From: Bacteroidales bacterium Phil12
Lineage (GTDB): Bacteria; Bacteroidota; Bacteroidia; Bacteroidales; P3
Reading direction: 5' to 3'
Assembly: GCA_002633275.1 (NCBI GenBank)
Contig: NWBO01000053.1
Coordinates: 246,649 to 310,648, forward strand
Length of the DNA: 64,000 nt
Numbering within the stretch: position 1 is the stretch's first letter; each line of letters opens with the position of its first letter. Made by a program: the position numbers and the translations under genes. Below the pieces are notes generated by a model. It did no database searches. It was not told the origin of the DNA and worked only from the letters and a program-made list of their open reading frames with translations. Shown here in pieces: positions 25,746 to 34,438 of the stretch.

Positions 25746-26624
25746 TTATTTCCAATCCAATGTATCGCAAGATGTCTCCAAAAGATTTATCAACTTGCTG
25801 TTATTGTATTTGGGAAAGAAATTCAAATGAGTTCTTTTCTCTACTTCCTTAATTGTCGTGGAAAAAGAAAAGACGGATTCCTTTATTTCTTTATTCGGCA
25901 TAATGAATGCTATGGCTTTACACTTAGGATAAGAAATATCTATCACTATTTTGTAATATTCACTCGGAACCGTAACATTGTTTTCTCCTATATTGCCGAT
26001 AGGATTATTGAATACAGGTCCTGAAATAATCAAAATACTGTCATTTATAGTCGCCCACGTGCGGCAACGTCTTTCCAAATCTGCCCATCTTCCTGCATTG
26101 AATTTTTGATTTTGGGGACTCATATTGCTTAAAAGGAATGTCTCGCTATTTGCTTTCGCACTCCAAACCATATCTCCACTCGGACAAATATGACCTCTTG
26201 AATAGCCGCTGCGTTTATAATCGGAATTAAGCGATTGACAGCATTGCAAAGAAGAATCAGGACGAAAATTATTTAGTTTTTCCGTTGCTCTGTTTTCTAC
26301 TCTGTCTTTTGTTATCAGCCAACCAACCCACGCCGGCTGGCGATGTTCGTTGGCGTAACCGAGAACAAAATATTTATGGTCGTATGTTTTATATTTTTCT
26401 TTGCTTTCTGGCAAAAGATTTTCAAGTGTTAAGATGTCTTCCGTGATATACGCACCTGCTTGCTCACAATTAGAAGGAAAATGTTTCTTGCGAGTTTTCT
26501 TTTGCAGGTTTTGAGTTTGAATGTTTTCAACACGTGGCGTACGTTCTGCCAAACTATTCATAACGCAAGCGATAACAATTGCTGCTATCACAATCGATAA
26601 TATAGTTGTCTTATTCTTTTTCAT
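25746..26624 (-). CDS. Exported DNA/RNA non-specific endonuclease (NucA family)
   Basis: 292 residues with an N-terminal hydrophobic segment (about residues 6-26) that is either a signal peptide or an anchor. The beta-beta-alpha-metal nuclease core is seen in YSRGHICPSGDM (catalytic His about residue 149) and FLLSNMSPQNQKFNAGRW (metal-binding Asn), with later RCRTWA and IISGPVF blocks. Family members cut single and double-stranded DNA and RNA without strong sequence preference. It probably acts outside the cytoplasm, in nutrient scavenging or removal of extracellular DNA. Promoter TAATTTTG at 26646-26639. Confidence 0.87.
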   Translation of the reverse strand: MKKNKTTILSIVIAAIVIACVMNSLAERTPRVENIQTQNLQKKTRKKHFPSNCEQAGAYITEDILTLENLLPESKEKYKTYDHKYFVLGYANEHRQPAWVGWLITKDRVENRATEKLNNFRPDSSLQCCQSLNSDYKRSGYSRGHICPSGDMVWSAKANSETFLLSNMSPQNQKFNAGRWADLERRCRTWATINDSILIISGPVFNNPIGNIGENNVTVPSEYYKIVIDISYPKCKAIAFIMPNKEIKESVFSFSTTIKEVEKRTHLNFFPKYNNSKLINLLETSCDTLDWK

Positions 26625-26638
26625 AATTTTATTGTCGG

Positions 26639-26646
26639 CAAAATTA
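26639..26646 (-). promoter_or_regulatory. -7 box of the endonuclease gene
   Basis: CAAAATTA on the plus strand is TAATTTTG on the minus strand, 15 bases before the start. Confidence 0.55.
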
Positions 26647-26678
26647 GTGAAATTTTTATTTATAACTATTTATTTTTT

Positions 26679-26741
26679 GTTTAACACTGATAAATTAATG
26701 TTAAACACCAGCGAAATAGTTTTAAACATCAGTATAAAAAT
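26679..26741. repeat. 21-bp repeat array A8 (3 units)
   Basis: Units start at 26679 (GTTTAACACTGATAAATTAA), 26700 (GTTAAACACCAGCGAAATAG) and 26721 (TTTAAACATCAGTATAAAAA). It lies between divergent promoters, so it is not only a 3-prime-end element. Confidence 0.92.
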
Positions 26742-26854
26742 AACTGCACAAAAAATAATAAACAAAAAACACTATTTTTATTTCCTCGTAGTACGATTTT
26801 GAAAATAATAAAACAATTCTTTCGTTATATCTGTGTCAAAAAAACAATAAAGTC

Positions 26855-27832
26855 ATGGCAACAATAAAAACAATAGGCGTATTAACTTCCGGTGGAGATG
26901 CACCGGGAATGAATGCTGCTATACGTGCCGTTACACGTGCCGGCATAGCCAAAGGATTTCGCATAAAAGGAATTTATCGCGGTTATGAAGGCTTAATAAA
27001 TGGCGAAATCAAAGAATTTACAACCGAAGACGTAAGCGGTATAATCAACCGAGGAGGAACAATCCTTAGAACGGCAAGAAGTACAAGATTTACAACCGAT
27101 GAAGGTATGCAAATGGCGTACGACTCAATGCAAAAAAAAGAAATAGATGCTTTGGTAGTCATTGGTGGTAACGGTTCTTTGACAGGGGCTATGGAATTTG
27201 CAAAAAAGTTTGATGTTCCCTGCATAGGTCTTCCGGGCACGATAGACAATGACCTTTACGGAACAGATTCAACGATAGGTTACGACACAACACTTAACAC
27301 TATCGTGGAGTGTGTGGATAGAATACGTGATACAGCAACCTCGCACGAGAGAATATTTTTTATCGAAGTTATGGGACGCGATGCCGGTTTTCTTGCACAA
27401 TACTCGGCAATAGCATCAGGAGCGGAGGCAGCCATAATACCCGAAGACCGAAGAGATGTTGATCAATTGGAAGAATTTCTTAACAGGGGTATAAGGAAAT
27501 CCAAAAAGAGTTGCATAGTTATTGTATCCGAAAGCCCTAAATGTGGTGCTATGTATTACGCTGACCGTGTTAAAAAAGAATTTCCTGACTATGATGTAAG
27601 GGTAACCATATTGGGACACTTGCAAAGAGGCGGCAGTCCGTCGGCACATGACAGGATATTGGCATCTCAAACAGGTTACGGAGCAATTGAAGCCATCATT
27701 CAAGGACAACGTAATGTTATGATAGGCATACGTAACAACGAAATAGTGTATGTACCGTTCTCGGAAGCGATTCGTTCGGATAAACCACTGAATAAAAAAC
27801 TTATCAAAATTTTGGACGATTTAAGCATATAG
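26855..27832 (+). CDS. pfkA: ATP-dependent 6-phosphofructokinase
   Basis: 325 residues, length and order of classic bacterial Pfk[13 protein letters not shown] (about 11-22) binds the nucleotide; LPGTIDNDL (about 125-133) holds the catalytic Asp in [23 protein letters not shown] follow. The Gly of PGTIDND marks ATP rather than pyrophosphate use. The segment that is GGDGS in E. coli reads IGGNGSLTG here, Asn for the Mg-binding Asp, a variant that may be normal in Bacteroidota. It commits fructose 6-phosphate to glycolysis. A second, PPi-type enzyme is encoded at 52618. Confidence 0.92.
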   Translation: MATIKTIGVLTSGGDAPGMNAAIRAVTRAGIAKGFRIKGIYRGYEGLINGEIKEFTTEDVSGIINRGGTILRTARSTRFTTDEGMQMAYDSMQKKEIDALVVIGGNGSLTGAMEFAKKFDVPCIGLPGTIDNDLYGTDSTIGYDTTLNTIVECVDRIRDTATSHERIFFIEVMGRDAGFLAQYSAIASGAEAAIIPEDRRDVDQLEEFLNRGIRKSKKSCIVIVSESPKCGAMYYADRVKKEFPDYDVRVTILGHLQRGGSPSAHDRILASQTGYGAIEAIIQGQRNVMIGIRNNEIVYVPFSEAIRSDKPLNKKLIKILDDLSI

Positions 27833-27894
27833 CATCTTTCGACAATAAAAAGAAATATGAATAACTTCTTAGCATAGTCATTAAATAAAAAAAG

Positions 27895-27924
27895 CGAGGT
27901 ACAATCAAACAAAATTGTACCTCG
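27895..27924. terminator. Bidirectional terminator
   Basis: CGAGGTACAAT (27895-27905) and ATTGTACCTCG (27914-27924) form a perfect 11-bp stem with A-rich sequence before and T-rich after, serving pfkA and the convergent rubredoxin gene. Confidence 0.9.
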
Positions 27925-27952
27925 ATTTTACGATACGTTTGAGAGAATACGA

Positions 27953-28111
27953 TTATCTTTTCTCAAAACTATCTTTGCCGGCTCCACAAACGGGGCATAC
28001 CCAACTGTCAGGTATATCTTCAAACTTAGTTCCCGATGCTATTCCTCCGTCCGGGTCTCCTACTGCGGGATTGTAAATGTATCCGCAAATTGTGCATTCG
28101 TACGTTTCCAT
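27953..28111 (-). CDS. Rubredoxin
   Basis: 52 residues, ATG at 28111-28109, stop at 27955-27953. [15 protein letters not shown] and, 29 residues later, [14 protein letters not shown] give the four cysteines (two CxxC) that hold a single iron, plus conserved GDPDGG and aromatic residues. Rubredoxins pass single electrons in the cytoplasm, in anaerobes often to rubrerythrin or superoxide reductase during oxygen stress; no partner is nearby. Own promoter TACTTTTG at 28153-28146. Confidence 0.95.
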   Translation of the reverse strand: METYECTICGYIYNPAVGDPDGGIASGTKFEDIPDSWVCPVCGAGKDSFEKR

Positions 28112-28145
28112 AGTTTTATATTTTTTAGAATTGTTAATAATTTTA

Positions 28146-28153
28146 CAAAAGTA
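28146..28153 (-). promoter_or_regulatory. -7 box of rubredoxin gene
   Basis: CAAAAGTA on the plus strand is TACTTTTG on the minus strand, 35 bases before the start. Confidence 0.6.
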
Positions 28154-28286
28154 TAATAAATATTTGAAAAAACAAATACTCTGACAACAAAATTCTTTTC
28201 TACAACATATTAATTCAACTGCAAATCATTACAATGTATTTTCATGATTTCAATGTGAGATAAAAATTCCGTAGTATCTCATACAA

Positions 28287-29072
28287 TTATATTGAACAGC
28301 CTAATCCTATATTCAAATATATAGGATACATAGCAAAGGTTATAGTATTGAAATCTTTCTTGAAAATATCATTTAATCCCCAAGTCAAATCGGCATAGAC
28401 ATTCAAATGTTTGAAAACATTCCATTCTCCGCCAAACTGCAAACCCCATTGAAATTTGCGAAGATTATCGGTAAAATCATACACTGCAATGTTATCGCCC
28501 GAAAAATCCACACGCTCACCCATCTGATCAGGGGTACGAATATGACCTTCATACACATGCCCCGAAAAGTCTCCATTTAACAAATAAGACATATACAACC
28601 CTGCAACTACTTTCCAATGTCTGTCAATTTTGTAATTTGCAAGTACAGGAACAGTCAGATAGGAATTTTTCACTTTTGTCTTTACTCCTCCTGTCCACAG
28701 ACCACCCAATTCACCGCCATTAGAATTGATTATAGTCATACCATAGTTTTTTACAGTAGCCTTTGTAATCATATTCTTCTCTTCCAATCTAAGTCCGAAA
28801 GTTAATCCCCACTTCTTTTCATTATCTAACCATTTTGTGGTATTTCCTTCAATGGATATTGTCATACTTGGTTGGTAACTGTCTATTTGGCGAATCTCTT
28901 GGGGCAATGGTAATGGAGATGTTCCACCAATACTGAATCCTGCTTTCAACGAATACTCCCGACCGATTAGACAAGATTTGATAATACTTTTATTTTCATT
29001 CTCCTGTGATTGAGCAGGCATCAATCCTGAAAACAAAAGAAGCATGCTTATTATAATACTAAATCTTTTCAT
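28287..29072 (-). CDS. Outer-membrane beta-barrel protein (PorT-like fold)
   Basis: 261 residues with a signal peptide (cut near PAQSQ, about residue 22). The mature protein alternates polar and hydrophobic residues in about eight strands and ends in a hydrophobic strand (YPIYLNIGLGCSI), as do barrel proteins of the OMP_b-brl_2/PorT group. The start codon lies 12 bases after the stop of the PCMD lipoprotein gene, so the two form an operon and may be partners at the outer membrane. Function unknown. Confidence 0.75.
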   Translation of the reverse strand: MKRFSIIISMLLLFSGLMPAQSQENENKSIIKSCLIGREYSLKAGFSIGGTSPLPLPQEIRQIDSYQPSMTISIEGNTTKWLDNEKKWGLTFGLRLEEKNMITKATVKNYGMTIINSNGGELGGLWTGGVKTKVKNSYLTVPVLANYKIDRHWKVVAGLYMSYLLNGDFSGHVYEGHIRTPDQMGERVDFSGDNIAVYDFTDNLRKFQWGLQFGGEWNVFKHLNVYADLTWGLNDIFKKDFNTITFAMYPIYLNIGLGCSI

Positions 29073-29084
29073 GGTGTTTTGTCA

Positions 29085-30233
29085 TTATAAATTTTCGTCG
29101 CAAATCAATTTCACTTCATCTATGTAGAGTGTGCTTCCAACTGCACCCTTAAACGTATCGCCATCTATACTTGACGAGAAAACAATAGCAATTTTATATT
29201 TACCCTCTCGCAGTTTTTGTGCATCAAGTTCTTTTCCGTTTTGAGGCTTGAATGGAATGTTAAATTCCGTCCAGTTATCGGTTTCCACTGCATCTTCTTT
29301 GTTTATCTGTGCCAAATAAACCAACTTATCAGAAGTTTTTGCATTAGTACCATCCAACATAAATGAGTTATCATCTGCCTCATACATTAAAGCATAAATA
29401 TCAAAGCAATCTTTAATACCGTCTTGCTGTTTTCCTTCTACGGTATAAATTTCACCTGCCTTGTATTTGAAATAACCTTTAAGGGCGATAGGACGTTTAT
29501 GAAATTGTACTCCGAATGTGGTAGATTTTGCACCACCGGACGCACCCGCCAAAGCCTTGGTTACATCAAAATTACCAATAAACAAATTGCCGGCTGCTAT
29601 ATACATCTTAACCATAGCTCCAAAACTTCCTGTGTTTTTGGTCTCCAATTTAACACAGTTACCACTAACTCCGCCGTCTGTCAATACAGTAGGATAATCC
29701 AGAGCATCTTTTGCCATAAAAGTAAGCTTGTAACCAGGGTTGCCACTTGCCCATTGAAGGTATTGCCATTCATTCGCCCCTGAAATGGATTCTTCATAAA
29801 TAATATGAAACGGTTCTTCGGTTTTTGCTATGTTTTCAAAGTGATATGAGGTTGGCAATTCCGGAGATTGGATTCTAACATTGTAAACTGACGAAAAGTC
29901 TCCGTCTTCCGATATAACGGTAAATAATCGACAGTGATTTCCTTCACTAAAATCATATACATTTCCGTTATCGCCACTTTTGATTTCATTCGGTTTAATA
30001 GTTGCGCCTTGTGGAAGTTGAAATATCAATTCCTGCTTAGATAAATCAGCGTCATTTTTAACATATACATCGACAATTCTGTCGTTAGTATTGATATTGA
30101 CCATCTGCACATCTAACCCGGTGCAGCCATCTATGGCTGCTTCGGAATTGAGTGCCTCGTCCTGTATGCAAGAAGAAAATGTAAGTGCCGCAAACAAACA
30201 CACAATAAGAGTTCTAATTTTTATTGATTTCAT
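29085..30233 (-). CDS. PCMD-domain lipoprotein
   Basis: 382 residues. Lipobox TFSSCIQ (Cys about residue 22). Residues about 35-115 form an Ig-like beta domain common at the N-terminus of this family; residues 135-380 match the PCMD (putative carbohydrate metabolism) domain: YHFEN start, jelly-roll strands such as GVQFHKRPIALKGYFKYKAG, and the end TLYIDEVKLIC. The domain resembles carbohydrate-binding modules, so glycan binding at the cell surface is likely. It is first gene of a two-gene operon with the barrel protein and has a promoter TAATTTTG at 30270-30263. Confidence 0.8.
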   Translation of the reverse strand: MKSIKIRTLIVCLFAALTFSSCIQDEALNSEAAIDGCTGLDVQMVNINTNDRIVDVYVKNDADLSKQELIFQLPQGATIKPNEIKSGDNGNVYDFSEGNHCRLFTVISEDGDFSSVYNVRIQSPELPTSYHFENIAKTEEPFHIIYEESISGANEWQYLQWASGNPGYKLTFMAKDALDYPTVLTDGGVSGNCVKLETKNTGSFGAMVKMYIAAGNLFIGNFDVTKALAGASGGAKSTTFGVQFHKRPIALKGYFKYKAGEIYTVEGKQQDGIKDCFDIYALMYEADDNSFMLDGTNAKTSDKLVYLAQINKEDAVETDNWTEFNIPFKPQNGKELDAQKLREGKYKIAIVFSSSIDGDTFKGAVGSTLYIDEVKLICDENL

Positions 30234-30262
30234 TTTGACGATTAAATTATAAAATTAAGGTG

Positions 30263-30270
30263 CAAAATTA
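30263..30270 (-). promoter_or_regulatory. -7 box of the PCMD/barrel operon
   Basis: CAAAATTA on the plus strand is TAATTTTG on the minus strand, 30 bases before the start. Confidence 0.6.
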
Positions 30271-30330
30271 AGTTTTTTTTTGAAATTACATACTTTATAT
30301 TTGTATTGAAATAAATTTATTGAAATAAAA

Positions 30331-30360
30331 TTGTCAGTATATGAAAAATTCTTATCTTTG
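30331..30360 (+). promoter_or_regulatory. glyA promoter
   Basis: TTGT at 30331, 18-base spacer, TATCTTTG at 30353-30360; textbook Bacteroidota form. Confidence 0.7.
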
Positions 30361-30406
30361 CAACTCAAAATATTTTTGGTATAAATAATAAAAACTAAAA
30401 TACGAA

Positions 30407-31687
30407 ATGACAAGAGATACGCAAATCTTTGACCTGATTAATCAGGAAAGAGCAAGACAGACGAAAGGTATTGAGTTAATCGCTTCTGAAAATTTTGTTT
30501 CCGATCAAGTAATGGAAGCAATGGGAAGTGTTATGACAAACAAATACGCAGAAGGTTATCCCGGAAAACGTTACTACGGCGGATGCCAAATAGTGGATCA
30601 AAGTGAGACAATAGCAATCGAAAGAGCAAAACAATTGTTCGGTGCTTGTTGGGCAAATGTTCAACCACACTCCGGTGCTCAGGCAAATTTGGCTGTATTC
30701 TTCGCTTGCTTGAAACCGGGCGACACTTTCATGGGATTAGACCTTAATCACGGCGGACATCTTTCTCACGGCTCTCCTGTAAATATCTCAGGAACATATT
30801 TCCGTCAGGTTTCTTACGGTGTTAAGGAAGAAACAGGCACTGTCGATTACGATATGATGGAAGAAGTTGCAATGAGAGAAAAACCAAGACTTATCGTTGG
30901 CGGTGCTTCTGCTTATTCAAGAGAATGGGATTGGGTTAGAATGCGTAAAATTGCCGACGAAATAGGTGCAATACTTATGGCTGACATAGCTCACCCTGCC
31001 GGCTTGATAGCAACAGGCGAATTGGCAAATGCCGTTAAATTCTGCCATATCGTTACAACCACAACTCACAAAACATTGCGTGGTCCTCGTGGTGGTATGA
31101 TTATGATGGGTGAAGACTTTGAAAATCCATTCGGAATAAAGACTCCTAAGGGTGCTACTAAAATGATGAGTGCTGTATTGGATTCTGCTGTATTCCCGGG
31201 TATTCAAGGCGGTCCGTTGGAGCATGTTATCGCAGCCAAAGCTGTTGCTTTCGGAGAGGCATTGACTCCTGCTTACCACGAATATATCAAACAAGTTCGT
31301 AAGAATGCTGCTACAATGGCACAAGAATTTATGAACAGAGGTTATAAAGTTATCTCCGGCGGAACGGATAATCACTTAATGTTGATTGACCTTCGTCCTA
31401 AATTCCCTGAACTAACGGGTAAAGTTGCAGAAAATACTTTGGTTCGTGCTGATATTACAATAAACAAGAATATGGTTCCTTTCGATTCTCGTTCAGCATT
31501 CCAAACCTCAGGTGTTCGTATCGGTACTCCTGCAATCACAACACGTGGATTGAAAGAAGATGCTATGCCTGAAATAGTAGGTATGATTGACGCTATTCTT
31601 TGCGATGTTGAGAACGAATCATTAATCGAAAGCACAAGAAAGAAAGTTAATGATATGATGCAAGACAGACCATTATTCGCTTGGTAG
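30407..31687 (+). CDS. glyA: Serine hydroxymethyltransferase
   Basis: 426 residues. PLP-binding lysine in [15 protein letters not shown] (about residue 230), plus [11 protein letters not shown] (about 25-35), [13 protein letters not shown] (about 50) and the tetrahydrofolate-site block [12 protein letters not shown]. It converts serine and tetrahydrofolate to glycine and methylene-tetrahydrofolate, the main one-carbon source. Monocistronic, with a strong promoter and terminator. Codon use is more biased than neighbours, as expected for a highly expressed gene. Confidence 0.97.
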   Translation: MTRDTQIFDLINQERARQTKGIELIASENFVSDQVMEAMGSVMTNKYAEGYPGKRYYGGCQIVDQSETIAIERAKQLFGACWANVQPHSGAQANLAVFFACLKPGDTFMGLDLNHGGHLSHGSPVNISGTYFRQVSYGVKEETGTVDYDMMEEVAMREKPRLIVGGASAYSREWDWVRMRKIADEIGAILMADIAHPAGLIATGELANAVKFCHIVTTTTHKTLRGPRGGMIMMGEDFENPFGIKTPKGATKMMSAVLDSAVFPGIQGGPLEHVIAAKAVAFGEALTPAYHEYIKQVRKNAATMAQEFMNRGYKVISGGTDNHLMLIDLRPKFPELTGKVAENTLVRADITINKNMVPFDSRSAFQTSGVRIGTPAITTRGLKEDAMPEIVGMIDAILCDVENESLIESTRKKVNDMMQDRPLFAW

Positions 31688-31712
31688 TCTGCATTATTTA
31701 ACACATAAAAAT

Positions 31713-31743
31713 AAAAAGTCGGGTAATTTTAGCCCGACTTTTT
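31713..31743 (+). terminator. glyA terminator
   Basis: AAAAAGTCGGG (31713-31723) pairs with CCCGACTTTTT (31733-31743); T run included. Confidence 0.9.
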
Positions 31744-31786
31744 ATTTTGCTTTATTTTTACATTTGTCCATAACCGAAAAAGCAAT

Positions 31787-31933
31787 GTAAGAAATCAATT
31801 TATTAATTATAGGTATCAATAAATTAATGTGAGACATCAACAAATTAGTGTGAGAGATTAATAAAATAGTGTTAAACACCAATAAAATAATTAGGGACAC
31901 TAATTTAATAATGTCCCTAATTATTTTATAAAC
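31787..31933. repeat. 21-bp repeat array A9 (7 units)
   Basis: Seven units start at 31787, 31808, 31829, 31850, 31871, 31892 and 31913. The first halves change (GTGAGACATC, GTGAGAGATT, GTTAAACACC, TAGGGACACT), the second stays close to AATAAATTAGT. The last units form a perfect inverted repeat: ATAAAATAATTAGGGACA (31882-31899) and TGTCCCTAATTATTTTAT (31912-31929), 18-bp arms and a 12-base loop, 20 bases past the cysS stop. Confidence 0.95.
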
Positions 31934-31948
31934 TTGCGTTATTTGACT

Positions 31949-33433
31949 TTACATCAGTCGCCAAGTGGCACCGTCTTTACTATCCTTAATTTCTATACCT
32001 AATTCCTTTAACGCATCACGTATTTTGTCCGAAGTAGTGTAATCTTTGTTGCTTCTCGCCTCCGCACGCATATCCATAACCAAAGACATCAAACCGTCTA
32101 TAACCTGTGTGTCGTTGCCGCCCTTTTCATCTTTTAATCCCAATATATCTTCTAAAATAATATCAAGACTCGTCTGCAAAAACTCTTTATCTTCCCTTGT
32201 TATCGTTGCTTTATTATCGGCAACAGAGTTAATATGCTTACAAAGTTCAAATAAGTTGGCAATCATTATCGGTGTATTGAAATCATCGCAAACGGCATCT
32301 ATCGCATCATTGATAATTTTATGAACATCAAAACTACTCTCTTTGCTTTCCTTTAATGTGCTTACCTTTGCCTTTGCCTCCATAAGTCTTGCCAAACCCT
32401 TTTCTGCTGCTATCAAAGCGTCATTTGAGAAATCCAATGTGCTACGATAATGTGCCATAAGCATAAAGAAACGTATCGTCATCGGATTATACGCTTGTTT
32501 CAACAGAGGATGAGAACCTGCAAACATCTCCGTAAGAGTTATGAAGTTGTTATAGGATTTGCCCATCTTCTTTCCCTCAATGGTAATCATATTGTTATGT
32601 AACCAATACTTGGCAGGCATATCACCATAAGCCCCGACAGATTGTGCTATCTCGCAATCGTGATGAGGAAATATCAAATCCATTCCGCCGCCGTGTATGT
32701 CAAATTCCGCACCCAAGTATTTTCTTCCCATAGCCGTGCATTCCAAATGCCAACCCGGAAAACCCAATGACCAAGGTGAGTTCCACTTCATTATATGTTC
32801 CTTAGGAGCTTTTTTCCACAACGCAAAATCAAACGGATTTCTTTTCTCCTGCTGTCCGCTCAGCTCACGAGAATTTTCCATAGTGTCCTCCAAAGTGCGA
32901 TGCGAAAGAATACCGTATTTTTTTACCGTATCGTTATATTTTGCTACGTCAAAATAAACACTGCCCTCGCTTTCGTAAGCAAGACCTTTGTCCATAAGAA
33001 TTTTTACCACGTCAATCTGCTCCATAATATGCCCCGAAGCAATCGGCATAATGTTAGGACGCAAACAATTCAACGCATCGACAGCCTGCAAATACTTCAT
33101 CTCATAGTATTGTGCCACTTCCTGCGGTTCTTTGTTCTCCGCTTGTGCTTTTTTCTCCACCTTGTCGTCGCCATCGTCCGCATCGGCAACCAAGTGTCCC
33201 ACGTCAGTAAAATTTCTTACATATCGTACATTGTAACCAAGGTATTTCAAAACACGATAAACAATATCAAAAGTTATCGCACTGCGGGCGTGTCCCAAAT
33301 GTGCTTCGCCATAAACTGTCGGTCCGCAAACATACATTCCGACTCTGTCTTCCCTTACGGGAACAAATCTTTCCTTTACTCCTTTAAGGGTATTATATAC
33401 AAGTAAGTCTTTCTTATCAAGTGCCATATTCAT
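31949..33433 (-). CDS. cysS: Cysteinyl-tRNA synthetase
   Basis: 494 residues; a nearby second Met (codon 3) is an equal start. Class I motifs: zinc Cys and HIGH-type site in YVCGPTVYGEAHLGHARS (about residues 29-46), further zinc ligands in WHLECTAM and FPHHDCEIAQS, and KMGKSYNNF (variant of KMSKS, about residue 287). It charges tRNA-Cys. The upstream -7 box looks like TACCTTTA, slightly off consensus. It ends at a repeat-array hairpin shared with convergent glyA. Confidence 0.96.
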   Translation of the reverse strand: MNMALDKKDLLVYNTLKGVKERFVPVREDRVGMYVCGPTVYGEAHLGHARSAITFDIVYRVLKYLGYNVRYVRNFTDVGHLVADADDGDDKVEKKAQAENKEPQEVAQYYEMKYLQAVDALNCLRPNIMPIASGHIMEQIDVVKILMDKGLAYESEGSVYFDVAKYNDTVKKYGILSHRTLEDTMENSRELSGQQEKRNPFDFALWKKAPKEHIMKWNSPWSLGFPGWHLECTAMGRKYLGAEFDIHGGGMDLIFPHHDCEIAQSVGAYGDMPAKYWLHNNMITIEGKKMGKSYNNFITLTEMFAGSHPLLKQAYNPMTIRFFMLMAHYRSTLDFSNDALIAAEKGLARLMEAKAKVSTLKESKESSFDVHKIINDAIDAVCDDFNTPIMIANLFELCKHINSVADNKATITREDKEFLQTSLDIILEDILGLKDEKGGNDTQVIDGLMSLVMDMRAEARSNKDYTTSDKIRDALKELGIEIKDSKDGATWRLM

Positions 33434-33556
33434 TATTCTTTTTATTGTAAAGGTAACGAAAATATACTTCTTTTATTTTATTGTCTTTTATGGTTTTCCA
33501 AAATAAGTGATAGTTTATTCATTTCAAGCAATACATTTTTCGCAAAAATAATCATT

Positions 33557-33619
33557 AACACTATTTTATTAATCATTGACATTAATTTATTAATCACTCA
33601 CAGTAATTTAACGTGAGTT
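33557..33619. repeat. 21-bp repeat array A10 (3 units)
   Basis: Units start at 33557 (AACACTATTTTATTAATCAT), 33578 (GACATTAATTTATTAATCAC) and 33599 (CACAGTAATTTAACGTGAGT). The last unit runs into the left arm of the inverted-repeat element described next. Confidence 0.85.
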
Positions 33620-33809
33620 TGATGAATTTAATTATTGGAAATAAATGAATTATACATCTTTCCCAAAGATATAAGAATAATTTTTCAAATGTTTGCAACA
33701 TTTGAAAAAAAACATAAGAGATATTAATCATACAAATTCATAGACATCATTCATATATAGTGTTACAAATATTTAATCTTTTGATTAATTTCGTCAAACT
33801 CACGTTATA
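33606..33809. mobile_element. Possible MITE of about 200 bp with terminal inverted repeats
   Basis: TAACGTGAGTTTGA (33609-33622) is exactly inverted as TCAAACTCACGTTA (33793-33806). Past the exact part the arms continue with few mismatches for about ten more bases (GAATTTAAT against the inverse of ATTAATTTC). The 170-bp interior has no gene but a perfect 13-bp hairpin (TTTTTCAAATGTT at 33681-33693, AACATTTGAAAAA at 33697-33709). Size, terminal repeats and lack of coding sequence suggest a MITE or the remains of an insertion sequence. No clear target duplication was seen. It lies next to the left end of the accessory island. Confidence 0.5.
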
Positions 33810-33838
33810 TTAGATTTATAAATGCACACACATCTTTT

Positions 33839-34438
33839 CTATAAAGCACCTGAAAATGTCTTGATTGGATTTCCACGTTGGCTTGAAGTATGGTTGTTCC
33901 ATTTGGCTGTGTTAAATTGAACTTTGGTAAAATCTTTGGATTGCTGCAATTTTATAAGCAACAGACTTCGGGCGGTATCCCGATTTTGCGATTGAGAGCG
34001 TTGGGTACTGCATTTGACTGAGATGCTGGTTGGGAGATGAGTGGCACGAACGGCAGTTTCCACCTTGTTTACATTCTGACCTCCGTGACCTCCGGAGCGC
34101 ATCGTTTCATAGACAATATCCTTTTCCGACACTTCAGGAAGTTCTATCGGACTTATAAATTCCACTCCTACAAACCAGTTACGCCGTGGATAACCAGGAC
34201 GGTAGCTGTTGGATGTTGCACGCCACAGAACAGTTCCTGCCCACTGCTGTTCTTTTGCGGGATCAACTTCTGCATAAAACAGCATTGACATATAGCATTC
34301 CGATTCTGTATTATGCGCTTCATATTCAATCAATTCAGCTTCCGGAAAATCTTTCAGCAGTTCTTTTGCCACAAGAGCAACTGCTCTGGCACATTCTACA
34401 GGACCTCGTCCGGCAGTGAGTTGTATATATTTCTTCAT
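33839..34438 (-). CDS. prfH: Peptide chain release factor H-like protein
   Basis: 199 residues. It contains the catalytic domain of class I release factors with [23 protein letters not shown] is the peptidyl-tRNA hydrolysis tripeptide. The codon-reading domain of RF1/RF2 is missing, as in RF-H. The C-terminus is basic. RF-H is nearly always encoded beside an RtcB RNA ligase; work on such pairs supports a role in repairing ribosomes cut in the 16S decoding centre, PrfH removing the stuck peptide and RtcB rejoining RNA. Here the start overlaps the rtcB stop (ATGA), showing translational coupling, but that rtcB is broken, so PrfH may lack its partner. Confidence 0.88.
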   Translation of the reverse strand: MKKYIQLTAGRGPVECARAVALVAKELLKDFPEAELIEYEAHNTESECYMSMLFYAEVDPAKEQQWAGTVLWRATSNSYRPGYPRRNWFVGVEFISPIELPEVSEKDIVYETMRSGGHGGQNVNKVETAVRATHLPTSISVKCSTQRSQSQNRDTARSLLLIKLQQSKDFTKVQFNTAKWNNHTSSQRGNPIKTFSGAL

